Assembly: GCA_035610365.1 (NCBI GenBank)
Contig: CM069432.1
Coordinates: 263,001,177 to 263,065,176 of the forward strand
Source of the DNA: Aquatica leii
Lineage: Eukaryota > Arthropoda > Insecta > Coleoptera > Lampyridae
Direction: 5' to 3'
Length of the DNA: 64,000 nt
Shown here: in pieces, positions 37,561-49,034 of the stretch
How the letters are laid out: every line of letters begins with the position of its first letter
Position numbering within the stretch: the first letter of the stretch is position 1
The notes under the pieces: model-generated
The model's database searches: none
Told to the model about the DNA's origin: nothing
The model's input: the letters and a program-made list of their open reading frames with translations, nothing else
Made by a program: the position numbers and the translations under genes

Positions 37561-38239
37561 AAAGCAAGGAGTACAGTTAGTTACATCCTCAAGCTTGAGT
37601 ATTTTGAACGATAATAGTAAAAGATAATAACGTTCGCTTGTGATAGTACCTGTATCGTTTACATACAAAAAAGGGTACTTACATTGCTTTGAGCATGCTG
37701 TTAGCACTAATACATCCCAAAACGTCCCCTAAAAGCTAAAAAAAACTTTTAATTTCATATGCTGACTAAATTAAATTTTAAGGCCAGACAGGTATGTTGC
37801 CAGACGTCCTAGATATTACATCGAAAAAAGATGTTATGAATTCCACCCCATTTACTGATCTTTTGCATTTAGTAGTTATCGACCATTAAACAAGGTGGAA
37901 AAACGTGCCGGTAGTAAAATTCTACAAGAACAAAGAAAATTGGACCGCAAAATAGAAATGCACCATTTTGCCTCAGAGATTCTTTCATATTCAAACTGGT
38001 ATTTTGTTTGATTTACACCACATGTTTTTACATTAAACGTTCCACTGAGCATTTCACTAACACTTACAAAGTCTTCAGTTTGAGAATCAAACGCAAAATG
38101 CCTGGACGCCGACGAAAAAAAAAAGTAATCCAGTATTGCCAACGGAGTTTATATTGAGCAAAATCCATACTAAGCGAGAAGCCATAACAAAGTTTTTTTA
38201 ATATAACAAGTTAATGAATGGTTCAGGAGCAGTATTTCT
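37561..38239. other. Unassigned DNA between LINE and gypsy relics
   Basis: About 680 bases with no readable motif. The LINE 3' tail and the gypsy 3' LTR should be near here, but I could not identify either. The open frame at 37876-38142 (minus) carries no family motif. Confidence 0.4.
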
Positions 38240-39243
38240 GTTTGGTGGTTGTGCATAACAATGTTCTTCGGCAGTTTGCATCTCAGATGGTGAAAACTCT
38301 GTCAATTGCAATTCGCTGATCTTTGTTTTTTCGATTCACCACAAAATACTTACCATGCCTTCGAACCATTTCATAGGAACTTTCGTAAGGTGAAGTGAAT
38401 GCAGACCAAATAAGATCAGTTCCAATAAAAACATGAGTTTAGTTCTGGGTGGATTAAACCATATATTTCTTCAGCTTTTTAACGAACCCAACTTCTTGTT
38501 TCGGTGGCTGTGTTTATGGTTCCCGGTAAACGTAATGTGCCAAACACTAATGGTAAATCCTCCTTGTAGATGTTTCTTAAACTTAGAAAAACAATTGATA
38601 ACACATCTGACCACTCAACATTGTTCGTCAAATTTTTCAACAGCACCATTATGTTGAGGATGGTATGCCGTTGTTTTAATGTGTGCCAAGCAATTTTGTT
38701 AACGCTCGGAGCAATTCGCTTTCAAACTGTCTTCCTCTATCTGTTGTGATTTTATATAGAACTCCATACCCTAAAATCCTATGAGTGAAGATGTCCTCTG
38801 CTACCACTTCTGCTTCTGCTTTTGACCATCTTGCGGTACGATTATCGTCAAGATGTATCAATTATTTTGTGATGAGGGGAAAGGTCCCACTAGATAAATG
38901 TGGATGTGTGTAAATGTTGCATCTGACGCTTGGATTTGCTTCACCGTTGTTGTTGTTGTGTCGGTATTGCAAATCAGCTGTCGGCTCCTTTAATACCTTG
39001 GTCTTCAGTTCTGGTAGTAAGTTGAAGTTGTACAAAAAATCTGCACCAATAATTAAATTAATTTTTGAATTTACAAAATTCCAAATGAATTGTCTTTGTA
39101 GACCCAGCATTAAAGATAAGAGTAGTACAATATTCTTCCGGGTTTCGCCATGTAGTTTGCTTCAACATTTAAAGCTGCCAGCTTCTTCAGGATATGCTAT
39201 CAGACTGATTTTCTCTGCAGTTATATTCGTCTTCCGGGATTAG
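38240..39243 (-). pseudogene. Ty3/gypsy pol relic: protease end and integrase
   Basis: Read on the minus strand. The C-terminal half of the retropepsin is present at about 39110-38990 (GLQRQFIWNF, then IIGADFLYNFNLL). The sequence then jumps, with reverse transcriptase and RNase H missing, to the integrase core at about 38860-38670 (ARWSKAEAE, ITTDRGRQFESELL, with the second catalytic Asp in TTDRG). This is followed by YHPQHNGAVEKF (about 38660-38625) and, in another frame, WSDVLSIVFLSLR. The end is a GPY/F-type domain at about 38400-38284 (SPYESSYEMVRRHGKYFVV, IAIDRVF) that closes with a stop. Deletions and frameshifts make it non-functional. The gag remnant in the same orientation lies at 42900-43275. 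Confidence 0.85.
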
Positions 39244-39330
39244 ACCGTGGACCCATTTTCGTAAGGGAGCTTATCAGGGCGTGAAAGAACTCAAACACGC
39301 AATCGAAATCTAACTAAGCACTTCTAAATA
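39241..39330. repeat. Direct repeat flanking the Penelope-like element (copy 1)
   Basis: The block GACCGTG, then TTCGTAAGGGAGC, TTATCAGGGCGTGA, CTCAAACA and CGAAATCTAAC also occurs at 42679-42790 in the same orientation. The copies bracket the Penelope-like coding region, as pseudo-LTRs of that class do. They also sit at the break points of the gypsy relic. Confidence 0.5.
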
Positions 39331-40839
39331 GGTATGTAATCAACTTGTGAACCAAACCAGATTCTAATTTCTAAACAGATAAGAAACAAAACGATGAACT
39401 TAAAAAAGTGAGACAATCTAAAGAAGGACCACTAACTAAGCTAGATTCTAAACTCCACTGAAGTGACTTAACTCATTGAAGAAGAATAGAGAATATTGTT
39501 ACAAACTTCTAGTAATTTACGAACCCTGCACGGCCAACTCGCTGAAGCATTGAAACGATACCTGTCGGAGAGAGGGGAGGTTCAAGTGATTTTATTTTAA
39601 TGGGCGCCAGATCTCTTTTTGCAGATATAGCTCCTGCTAGATCAGCACAGGAGGCCCGAAGCTTGTATAAAATTGTTGAGGTTTGTAAAGCTAGAAGAAA
39701 CGAAGAAAGAAACTAAATCATTAACCACAATTGTACTTTAATTACTTTAGAAGGATGACTTAGAGATTACAATTAGAATCAACAACAATTAGAGATAATT
39801 TGATAGTATAATTTAGTTCGAGTACAAGTATACGTAGGTACTAAAACATCAGAAGTATCGGCAACTTACAAGACACTTAAATCATAACTGTAACAACCAA
39901 GACATACAAAAATCTTTGTAAGTAAATTACAGTAATAATAATAATAATTGACGATAGCAATTTAACTTAAACTAATTGAATAATAGTAATAAGAAGCAAA
40001 TCACTTTAAACGTTTTGACACGATTAATGAATATGATTTATGAGCAGCACCGTAGCGACAACGAATAATTAAAATCCAAAATTGACTTACCAAGATTCAG
40101 GTGTACTTTCAGAAAACGTTTTCCTACTGGCTACTTGTAATCAAACTAACTGAAAATAATCGTGTCTACCTGGTGACTCACAAACTCTACAACAGGTAAA
40201 AAGAAACACTTATAAAAGGTAAGAGAACCGAAACGTATCGTATGCTGTTACATATGCCCTTTCGTCCAAGTTGGTATTAGTTATTAATTGCCTCCGAATT
40301 CAAATATCAATCGTATCTGGTACATATGCACTTTCGTACAAGGTGGTATTATTTAATCGTCAATTGCCTCCGAATAGAATATCAATTGTATCTGCCCTTG
40401 TATCGCAGAGTTCATAGGTCCAATGCTTCCTATTAGAACCTTTCCAGCGTAGATTTTAATCTTGTACAGACAAGGAAACCGAGATTTGAGAGGTAGCACA
40501 TGACGCTAATGAAAAGACATGGAAATTACCTTTAATCCAAAAAACGAATAGAAAACACTTACCCTGCGTTGAATAAATTAATTAGTTATACGTATTTTCA
40601 TTATACATCGTGTCACAACAAGTGGATGTTTTAAGAAATTAATTTTAATTTACGCAGGCATCAGGTTATGTAGCGAACGAAGTCAAACTAAAAATGACCA
40701 CCTGTCGTTTACTCAGTCGGAAGGAACCAACACGATGCTCGATAGATGGCGTCGAGTAATAGAAAAGTAACTTTAATTCGACCAATATACATTTTTTAAT
40801 TTATGCACGTAACCATATATTGTGAGCTGTAGTAAAATA
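39331..40839. other. Non-coding DNA, probably Penelope 3' region
   Basis: No coding motif is readable. It contains a minus-strand TGGCGCCCATT at about 39596-39606 that resembles an LTR-retrotransposon primer binding site, and a TGTTACA (39497) and TGTAACA (39887) pair that could bound an LTR-like insert of about 400 bp. A short run of TAA repeats lies near 39933. A tandem duplication lies at 40249-40396. These assignments are tentative. Confidence 0.3.
40249..40396 (+). repeat. 72-bp tandem duplication
   Basis: Two adjacent copies start TACATATGCCCTTTCGTCCA (40249) and TACATATGCACTTTCGTACA (40321), and both continue through AATTGCCTCCGAAT and ATATCAAT. They differ at several positions, so the duplication is not recent. 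Confidence 0.7.
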
Positions 40840-42290
40840 ACGTTCAGCAACCATAGATTTATACCATTTCTTTATACAACGATCATGCGTTCTGAAATGC
40901 GTGTAATAACAGAACTACCTGTTTTACCAATGTAGACTAAACCACATAAACAAGGAATTTGGTATACACCTTAAAATAAAATGTGTAGAAAATTTGTTCT
41001 TGGAGAAAGGAAGAATCTGAGAGATTTTGCCTGTGAAGTTGAATATGGGTTTAACAACATTCTTACAAAGAAGCTTCCCTATTAGACCTGTAACCTTATG
41101 AATATAGGATAAAAATGCCAATTTCAAGTTAGATTCCGTAGTAGAAATGTCCTAATAAGGTACTCGCACACGTGAATGTAGACAACGATTAATAGCTGCT
41201 TCAGTATCTCGTTTCATATAACTAAGGTTCACCAAGGTTCTAATAAGATGACGGAGTTCGGAATCTAGATTCCCAGGTTGGCAAATAGAAAAAGCGCATT
41301 GAACCAAAGATTCAATAACAGAACGTTTCTGTGCAGGATGATTATGAAACGAAGCATGCAGGTATCTGCCCGTATAGGTGGGTTTAACAAACAGAATGGT
41401 CCAGAAGACCGCCGGTCGTACGAATCACAAGAATGTCAAAAAATGAGAGAGAGAACCATTAATTTCAATTTCCATAGTAAATTTGATATGTGGGTGTTGA
41501 TTTTTAGATGATCAAGATGCTTAGGCAATTCGAGATGACCATTGATGAGAGCAAACAGTAAACGTGTCGTCAACATACCTAAACCTGACTTTAGGTTTTA
41601 ATATTGATGATTCCAAAGCAACTGTTTCCAAAAAATTCCATAAAACAATTAGCTACAACTGGTGATAGAAGAGAACCCATAGCAGCACCAGAGACTTGTT
41701 CGTAAAACTTGTTATGAAATTGGAAGAAAGTGGATGGTAAACACTTCATCAATCGATAAAAGGAACCAAACTCAAGTCCTTGTCATGGTGTGATATCAAA
41801 ACCCCCAAGATCTTAGGGTTCCAGTTTTATAGTTTCTAACCGTTGAATAAAATGCTGAGAGAGTTAAGAATGTGAGAGAAGATTTTACCTGTAAATTCGC
41901 AAGAATGTTGACAAGAAGGTAGGAGTCTGGATAGTACTGACGACAGATCCAATAGGTATACCTCGTTTGTGAACTTTTGGAAAATTCTTCTGACAGAATG
42001 TAAATGGATTTTCGCAGAATAATCAGTTTGTTTCAACACGACAGTAGAGTTACCTTTGTCGGTTGGAAGAACAATGATATTGGAGTTCCTACGAGGATTT
42101 AGAAACATTATATGGTTCAAGGATTTTGCTAGTCTGAATACGAATGGCATCTGAAATGTGGCGAGGAAGATGTTTTATAGAAGACTCAACAGCACATAAA
42201 ATATCTTCTTTAGGAATGTGTTTGGGAGCAACAGCACAATTAAAACCCTTAGATAGCATCGATTTTTGTTTTCAAGTGAGAATCAAACTA
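40840..42290 (-). pseudogene. Penelope-like element: RT plus GIY-YIG endonuclease relic
   Basis: Read on the minus strand. The N-terminal RT region has KGFNCAVAPKHIPKEDIL (about 42255) and NIIVLPTDKGNSTVVL (about 42085-42040), the PADKGN-type motif of Penelope reverse transcriptases. Then GAAMGSLLSPVVANCF (about 41690-41645) and RFRYVDDTFTVC (about 41583-41548) give the catalytic YxDD. A connector with HKVTGLIGKLL and KPIFNFTGKI (about 41100-41030) leads to the endonuclease: GVYQIPCLCGLVYIGKTGSS (about 40964-40905) with the GVY...YIG catalytic signature, ending near KKWYKSMVAER (about 40870-40840). Several stops and frameshifts break it. The upstream stretch to about 42610 is probably its 5' part. 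It lies between gypsy gag and pol remnants in the same orientation. Confidence 0.85.
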
Positions 42291-42678
42291 GATAAATTGA
42301 CAACCGCTTTCAAGGAGTCAGTAGTAGATGAAACTTTGTAATTCTTGGATTCCAATAATTAAAACGTTTTCAGATGAACTTCAGCGGTTAGTCATAGAGT
42401 GGTATCAGACTGCTGGTAAGTAATGTTGTCAAAGAGATTCCAATCATTCGGGGATAGTGTTGGGTAACTGAAGATAAAGATAAATGAGTTGTTTTGAAAT
42501 GGACTAACCTGGTGTAGAATGTTTTCAGAAGAACGTGCCTGAATGTAGAACTTGATTGTGAGAAACGCAGGAATTATGTCGTGACTAAGAAAACTTAAAG
42601 TGCACAAAGTTTGACGAGTTTGTGACGAAGTTTCTACGGCCGGAGTCTATACTAACATGAGAACATCTTTCGGGTTTG
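42291..42678 (-). other. Probable 5' part of the Penelope-like element
   Basis: The minus-strand open frame 42392-42607 (SEN, PFQNNSF, FDNITYQQSDTTL) runs toward the RT region but carries no motif that I can assign with certainty. Its position between the direct repeat and the RT start suggests the N-terminal extension of the same element. Confidence 0.4.
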
Positions 42679-42790
42679 GACCGTGTCATTGTTGTGATCG
42701 GAGTTGCCACTTTCGTAAGGAACTTAATCAGGGCGTGAGAAAAAAATCGAAAAACTCAAACAAACAACCGAAATCTAACCAAGAACCTCG
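42679..42790. repeat. Direct repeat flanking the Penelope-like element (copy 2)
   Basis: It shares TTCGTAAGGAACTTAATCAG, then GGCGTGAGA, AACTCAAAC and CGAAATCTAACCAAG with 39241-39330, about 3.4 kb away. The spacing and direct orientation fit Penelope-type terminal repeats. Confidence 0.5.
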
Positions 42791-42899
42791 CAAACGACAA
42801 CATAACAAAGAACCACTACAGAGTTAGGTAAGCGCGACGTGATATATCATAAAGTTCGATCATCGCTATCGTTTTTCACCCAAACAAACAAGGTTAGGT

Positions 42900-43275
42900 A
42901 CCCTCAGTTGATCGGTCATCAAATCTGTTGTGATACTATAAATAGTTTCTATTTCTTGCATTAGTCCTTCATTTTGTTGTCGTTTAAAGTCGATACTGCA
43001 TTGACATGGTGCACAATTCCGTATATCTTGCCAGCTACGGTGCCAAGTTCTTCATTACCGATGGTTAGAGCTTGTTGAATGCTTGCTGGCAAATAATCTA
43101 GCCATATTTTTAATACTTTGGGATTGATTTGGTAATTATTATTTAACATATGCATCTTGTGCAATAATTGTGACGGCTTCCATCCCCTAAAGCCATTCCG
43201 CTAAGCAGTTTTTGAAATTTTTTTCTTCTGAATTAGAATGCAATTGGATCAACCTCTCTTAAACTTGTTCTACAT
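42900..43275 (-). pseudogene. Ty3/gypsy gag (capsid) relic
   Basis: Read on the minus strand. KLLSGMALGD (about 43210-43180), with a frameshift, is followed by KPSQLLHKMHML (about 43182-43140) and then WLDYLPASIQQALTI (about 43100-43055), ending with GKIYGIVHHVNAVST. This is the conserved C-terminal capsid region of insect gypsy-type Gag (LLSGLELGDRKPSQLL...LWLQRLP pattern). Only about 100 codons remain. The N-terminal capsid is deleted: just about 60 bases separate this piece from the putative primer binding site. It appears to be the upstream end of the same element whose protease and integrase lie at 38240-39243. Confidence 0.75.
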
Positions 43276-43318
43276 GCAGATGGATCTATTTTACAGAATC
43301 CACTTTTCTTCTCAGTGA

Positions 43319-43335
43319 CCCGCTGTTGGGCACCA
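43319..43335 (-). promoter_or_regulatory. Putative retrotransposon primer binding site
   Basis: On the minus strand TGGTGCCCAACAGCGGG resembles the TGGCGCCC-type site at which a tRNA primes reverse transcription. It sits directly upstream of the gag relic. The DNA beyond it (43336 upwards) would then be the 5' LTR. Confidence 0.45.
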
Positions 43336-43439
43336 ATTAGAAGTATGATGCGGGGTGCAATTGCCTTATTTAATAATTCTTAAAGCGTGGAATACTTACG
43401 TAGTAAAACAAAATTAAATAACAAATAACGTTTTCGATG

Positions 43440-43575
43440 TAACCGTTAACTTGTCGATGACGAAGACCCTAGTAACGCTTCCTTCTCGTGTTTATATGTT
43501 TTATTAGTTTTGTTTTGTTTTAGTGGGAAAAACCTTTTGCCAACTGTTACGGATTTATTCTAACCGTTTGTTGCA
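43440..43575 (-). repeat. Probable gypsy LTR fragment
   Basis: It contains CGAAGACCCTAG, CCTTTTGCCAACTGTTACGG and ATTTATTCTAACCG, shared in order with 32385-32505. Its position next to the putative primer binding site suggests LTR sequence. The outer LTR end was not found. Confidence 0.45.
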
Positions 43576-46500
43576 GTCCAGATCCAAGCACGCTTCACCA
43601 ACATCCGCACCCAAAAACAATTGCGTTCGATTCATCACAAGCTTGATTTTCCCGATGTCCCATACATTTTTTAAGAGGTGGAGGGATTGTATTATTTTGG
43701 ATCGATATTGTCTTGTAAGACCCAAAACATCTTCGAAAAGCAAAATTAATCATTACAATCAAATATACATATCATATATACAAAATATTTTTTAAGAATC
43801 TTGAATAGACCCGGTAGAATTGTCAATAGAAAGATATATAGAAGAAACAATGCAGACAAATGCTACCGGCAAACAATTGATGTTTAACACCTTGTAAGTA
43901 CAAAAACTACAAAAGTCTCTTTCGAAACTACGTAAGTATCGCAACCGGAAAACACATGTACACAATTTGACAACCCCCGTGATTTAATGTGTAGAAAGAA
44001 ACATCTCAGTATATGCGGAAATTACATGTATAAAAACCTAATTCTTACAGAAATTACAAAGATATAAAATAAAAGGTAAAGAAAAAAATAGTAAACACAA
44101 TTTTAGCTGTTTTATTAAATGGGCTTCAGTTCACTAGATCAAAATCAAAACGTACATAAGTAACTTACCGTAATTTAATTTTCAAACAAAATTATGTTTA
44201 CGAATTAATATAATTCAATTAGAATTAATGTCCGATATTATCATGCCAGATTTCATATCCTAATCGACTTTCTTGTTTTGCGTGTTAATTTACTTAACGA
44301 TAGTGCCTTGTACATGGGACGCGTTATACGGGGCTCGATTTCAAAGTAATTTGCATAACTGTTTTATTAGTGGATACATTAAAATTTTATAAGAGCGTGG
44401 GTTAACCGCAATCTGTTTATACGCGGTTATATAAATGTATTGTCAGCAAAATGGAGAAGTTAAATACGCGAGCGTGAGTGAGTGAACAATTAAATGAATC
44501 AATATTTACGCGATTGTGACGAAAGAAAATCTAACGACAACGATGAAACACGATAAGCTACGAACAAATACTGAAAGATGTTAGTGCGTGCGGAACGAGA
44601 TAACATCCCCGAAAGTTCAATGAAATTGGCAACCCCGCTCGAACCCTTAACATTTGACAACGTTGACAAATAAGTGATTTTTCCTTTTCTGTCTCTGTTA
44701 ATCTATTAGTTTATTAAAAAGAAAATCGTTCTTTGTTCTTTACGTCGGGTTCATTGAATTGGTTTTCAATAATCAATAAAATTGCATTAGCTTGTTGCAT
44801 AATAAATTAATCTAGTAGCCGACGACAGTTTCGATTTTTATTGTTTCCTAAGCAGCTACTGGTGCTTGCAGTGGCAATGCACTCGTCTAAGTGTAAACGG
44901 TTTGATCGTTTTTAATAGCTGGTTACACTACTAGGGGCTAATATAATAGATTTACATCCAGTCTAGAGTCGAATCAACTTCAACTTCTTTCTCTGTCTGA
45001 GTCGAATCAACTTCAACTTCTTTCTCTGTCTCTCTCTCCTCTTATTTTAATTCACAACCGTCAAATGTTTTACTTGGCGCGCTTTGAAAAAAAAAATAAA
45101 ACATCTGTTTAACATTAAATTTTGAGGTAAACATTTTTCGTATCAATTTTTACGAAAGAGAAGAGGATATAATTGAATTACGCAACTTTCGCATTTTTTG
45201 TTGCGCTATTTACTGAACAAAATTTAAAAAAATTATACCCTCTTCGGAGTAATTTATTTAAATTTCGCAAGAACGTTTTAATTAAATTTAAAAACGGTTT
45301 ATCATTGTGTCTTTTCGGGATACCAGTACAGCTCAACAAGTTTTTATATATTCTAATTTTCGTTCAATTGTTTCAGTTCTACCTCGCATTTTTAATAAAA
45401 TTTTCAAAGTGATAAATGAAACATTAAAGAATTTATTGTTTGCCTTAAATCCTTATAAAGTCGTACTTAAATTTAATTATACGAAAATAATTGACGTTAG
45501 CTTAGAATTAATTTCGTGAGTTCGATTCTAGGTCCTGTACGCGCTAACGGTGCTGTAAATTTATCTTTTGTAAAAATATAATGGATCCTTTACACGCGAT
45601 AACGAGGGGTTTATTTAACTCAAATGAAACAAATTATTTATAAAAAGTAGCCGAAATGACTTGCATACCCTGGATGAAAAACTCTCTTCTCCTCACCTCA
45701 GTTCAAACCATTATATACGTTTTTGATTTTAACTGTATATAATCTAATGAATCCTTTTTGAATCAGGAAATGCTCCATAACTCATTTTCAACATGCAATT
45801 TATTATACTAAAATAAATTCGTTTAGTTTTCAGTATATCGGGTATTCGTACCAGCCTGTCGATCAAAATCATGCCATCAACATTATTTCTTAAGATACAC
45901 AAACAGTTTCATAAATGGTTTGACAGTCAATTCTTTTAAGTCGATCCTCTAGCAAAGCAGTTTTTGCATCAATCGCCGTTAATTTAGATCGAACCTTGAA
46001 ACACGATTGAATTAGGCGCGTACATGATCGGGGTAGAAACGCAGAAGAAAACAATGTAACCAATAGACTTTTGGTTAACGAATACTATTTCTTATTATTT
46101 TGAATACTACTAGATAACTACAGATATCTTTTTTGAACCAATTTAATAATTTAATCAAGTTTCGTAACTAAATAATTTAAATCCGCGCGTACATGACCAA
46201 GGTAGAAATTTGATACTTACAGATGAAAATATACATTCTACCCATTTTCTTTTTGGAAAATGTCCTTTATCTCTTTTTCCACAAGAGCTTAAGTTTCGTC
46301 ATTGATTTATTAATTTTTAGTTTGAACCGTTAATGTTAGAAAGTCAATATTTTGCCTTCTTACGCAGATTTCGACTAATAAAAAAGTCTACTTATGGACA
46401 GAACTTGCTCCGTCATATTTTCTTCTATCTAAACTATATAAGAAGAAAGAGACAAAGCAAGTAATCCATTCATTACACAACATACAAAAATGTATGTGGT

Positions 46501-47622
46501 CAAAAACAAACTTTTAGAACATGCCTGAGCAAAATTCAAAAACGGGAAAAAGTTGATTAATCATGGTTTAAGATTCGATTTAAGATAATATCGTCTACCT
46601 AATACATTTTTCCTAAAAAAAACAATTATTTGACAGAAATCTATACGTACATAGGTAGTTGTGGAACACTTATGGTATAGATTTTTTTAGTTCAATACAA
46701 TTAATAGAACGTAATCTTGCAAAGTACAATTTTAGATACAAGATAACCGTGTATAAACAATGAGGTAGGTTGGATGAGTAATTATATAAAGAATTTTAAT
46801 CGTAGTTTACAAATATGTGAAAGCGATAATAAAAGTATAATATTTAACGTTCAAACGACAATACTGTAAAAAGAAAACAACAAGAGGAACTTTATTTCGT
46901 TTGAGTACGAGAAGTAGTTTTTGGGTTGTTCCAAAAAATAGATCTGATAGGTGTTGTTGGATTTAGTTTTCACAATTTTGTTCCAGATAAGTTCGCATGC
47001 GATACTTCGGAAACCCTGTGTCAACATTTCTACTCAGAAATTAGTAAAAGATAAACAAAGTGAAAACATTCAAGTGGCCAAACCCAAAACATGATTGCAA
47101 ACATTTTTGTGTGTAAGTACTGAAAAGCTAAAATAAATAAACGTTTAAAATGCTTTTAAAAAAATACACAAATAGTTCTATCGAAAGTCCGTTTCCAAAC
47201 TGTGAAAAAAGGGTGATGTGAATTTTTGACCATGGTTGCGCGTTTTTACTATTGTCCCGTAAAAATTTCACCCGTAAAATAGTGTGGCAAAAATCGTGGA
47301 AAGTTTTTCTGTTCTTGTATAGTTCGGTCTATTCTGGATTTTATTAACCTCAATTAAATCCAGACATATTAAGTTTAAGCAAAATAGATAAAGAGCAAAA
47401 CCAGCTGTCGGCATCATCAAAATAGTGACCAACGCAATCAACTTTCCAAAATCCTTGCATTGAATTTCTACACAGCAAAATATACATAAACAAAAACTAG
47501 CTAACTAAAAGCTAATTATAATACGTAAAAAACACAAATTAGAGACAAGAGCAATGATACAACATAAAATCAACCCAAAAAAGGCACCGGGTTATAATTG
47601 TTTACCAGAAAAACTCTTAGAG
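43576..47622. other. Unassigned AT-rich DNA
   Basis: About 4 kb without a recognised gene. Two overlapping plus-strand open frames at 45173-45412 and 45307-45519 are rich in Phe, Leu, Lys and Asn, as expected from AT-rich DNA, and show no motif. Around 46016 and 46187 a block GCGCGTACATGA with GGTAGAAA occurs twice about 170 bp apart, a weak direct repeat. Confidence 0.4.
44966..45031 (+). repeat. 33-bp exact tandem duplication
   Basis: Two identical copies of a 33-bp unit beginning GAGTCGAATCAACTTCAACT and ending TTTCTCTGTCT lie head to tail. They are followed by a short CT-rich tract. Exact identity implies a young duplication or an assembly duplication. Confidence 0.85.
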
Positions 47623-47751
47623 CAGCGTTTCCCAAACCTTTTAATTCAAATAACTTGGCGTACTACTATCCGAATCTGACCCGTATATTATTGTATAGCG
47701 TGACGAAAAACTTACCGAGCAAAACGAGAAAACACAGTTTAAGAACCACTG
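47623..47751. mobile_element. hAT-type MITE with 8-bp target duplication
   Basis: The 129-bp element starts CAGCGTTTCCCAAACC and ends CAGTTTAAGAACCACTG, an imperfect terminal inverted repeat of about 16 bp with the CAG...CTG ends common in hAT elements. It is flanked on both sides by the exact 8-bp direct repeat TCTTAGAG (47615-47622 and 47752-47759), the target-site size of hAT transposons. There is no coding capacity. Confidence 0.85.
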
Positions 47752-47959
47752 TCTTAGAGAAATGTCTAAAAAAAACAACAAAAAGACTACAGAACTAAGA
47801 ACAAATACACCAATTAGAAAGTTAAATCAACCAAAACTCTGTAAATAACATTACTGTGCACCAGTAAGTGTGAATATACGTCAAGCTGCACACCGGGTTC
47901 CGGGTTATACTACAATATAAAACCTTACTCAGTATTTCTTCCCTAAAATCCCACGTCAC

Positions 47960-49034
47960 AAACAGAACGTTCCGAGTCGAGTATCAAGAAGCCGGTCATA
48001 AAAAAATATACAACAAACAATATTAAAATTAGTAAAAAGATCTACAAAAGGTTTAGAGAGAAGACTATGTGATAAACCGGAAACAGTCTCAAAAAAATTA
48101 AAAAAACCATAACAAATGACAGTCACAACAAAAGCGCCACCGCTCATATTACAAAACAACAAAAACAAGTGACAAACCTACTCCCAAAGTAAGAGAGTAC
48201 CAAAACGTTACAATATAAGCAGCTAAACCGTTTTGCCACAAAGAAACCATAGTTTGTTAACATAATTACAAAAACCTAAGCAGTTTTTAAGCAAAACGCT
48301 AGACAAAAAACATTCAAAAAGTATCGGGCACTATAAAAATGTTCATAATCACTGTCCCAAAATTGAGCAACAACTAAAAATACTTAGGCAGTTATAAAAA
48401 AACGGAAGTCTTTAAACAAACTGTGACGCAAAAAATATTCAAAAAGTATCGTGTACAAGAAAATGTTCGAGATATTTTTTGAGACAGTATTAAACCAAAA
48501 AGAACCGAGAACAAAGAGATTCAAAAATAAAAAATCCACCAAAAACGACAGTGGCACGAAAAACGCCACTGTTTATATAAGAGAATAATAAAAACAAGCG
48601 ACAAACCTACTGCATAAACAAGACTGCCAAAAATGTTATCAAATCATTAGCAATAACCATATGTGGCAAAAAACATAGTTTGCTAACACAATCACTGTCA
48701 AATTAAGCTACAACTACAAAAACCTGACCAGTTACAAAAGAACGCGAGATTTTAAGAAAAAATTTGACGCAAAAAATAGTTAAAAAGTATCGTGTGCTAG
48801 AAAATGTTCGAGATATTTTTTGCTGCGATATTAAACAAAAAAGAACCGAGAACAGAAGGATTCAAAAAATAAAAAATACATTAAAAATGACTGTCACAAG
48901 AACATTGTTTAAATAAAAATAATAAAAACACACGACCAACCTACTGCAAAAACAAGAGTGTCAATATGTTACAAAATAATCAGCAACAACCTTATGACGC
49001 ACAGAAAATTCGCTAATACAATCACTGTCAAAAT
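47960..49034 (+). repeat. Satellite family C, diverged left-flank monomers
   Basis: Three degenerate monomers lead into the array, recognisable by GACAGTCACAA, CAAACCTACT, GTTACAA, TTTGTTAAC and AAAAGTATCG blocks. Divergence grows toward the left edge, a pattern typical of a satellite border. Confidence 0.75.

Noticed and set aside
44820..44940. A possible microRNA hairpin with complementary TAAGCAG/CTAAG stretches
   Set aside because: The arms do not pair over 20 or more bases and no known insect microRNA seed was recognised.
45505..45545. GAGTTCGATTCTAGGTCC, similar to a tRNA T-loop
   Set aside because: No acceptor, D or anticodon stems can be drawn around it.
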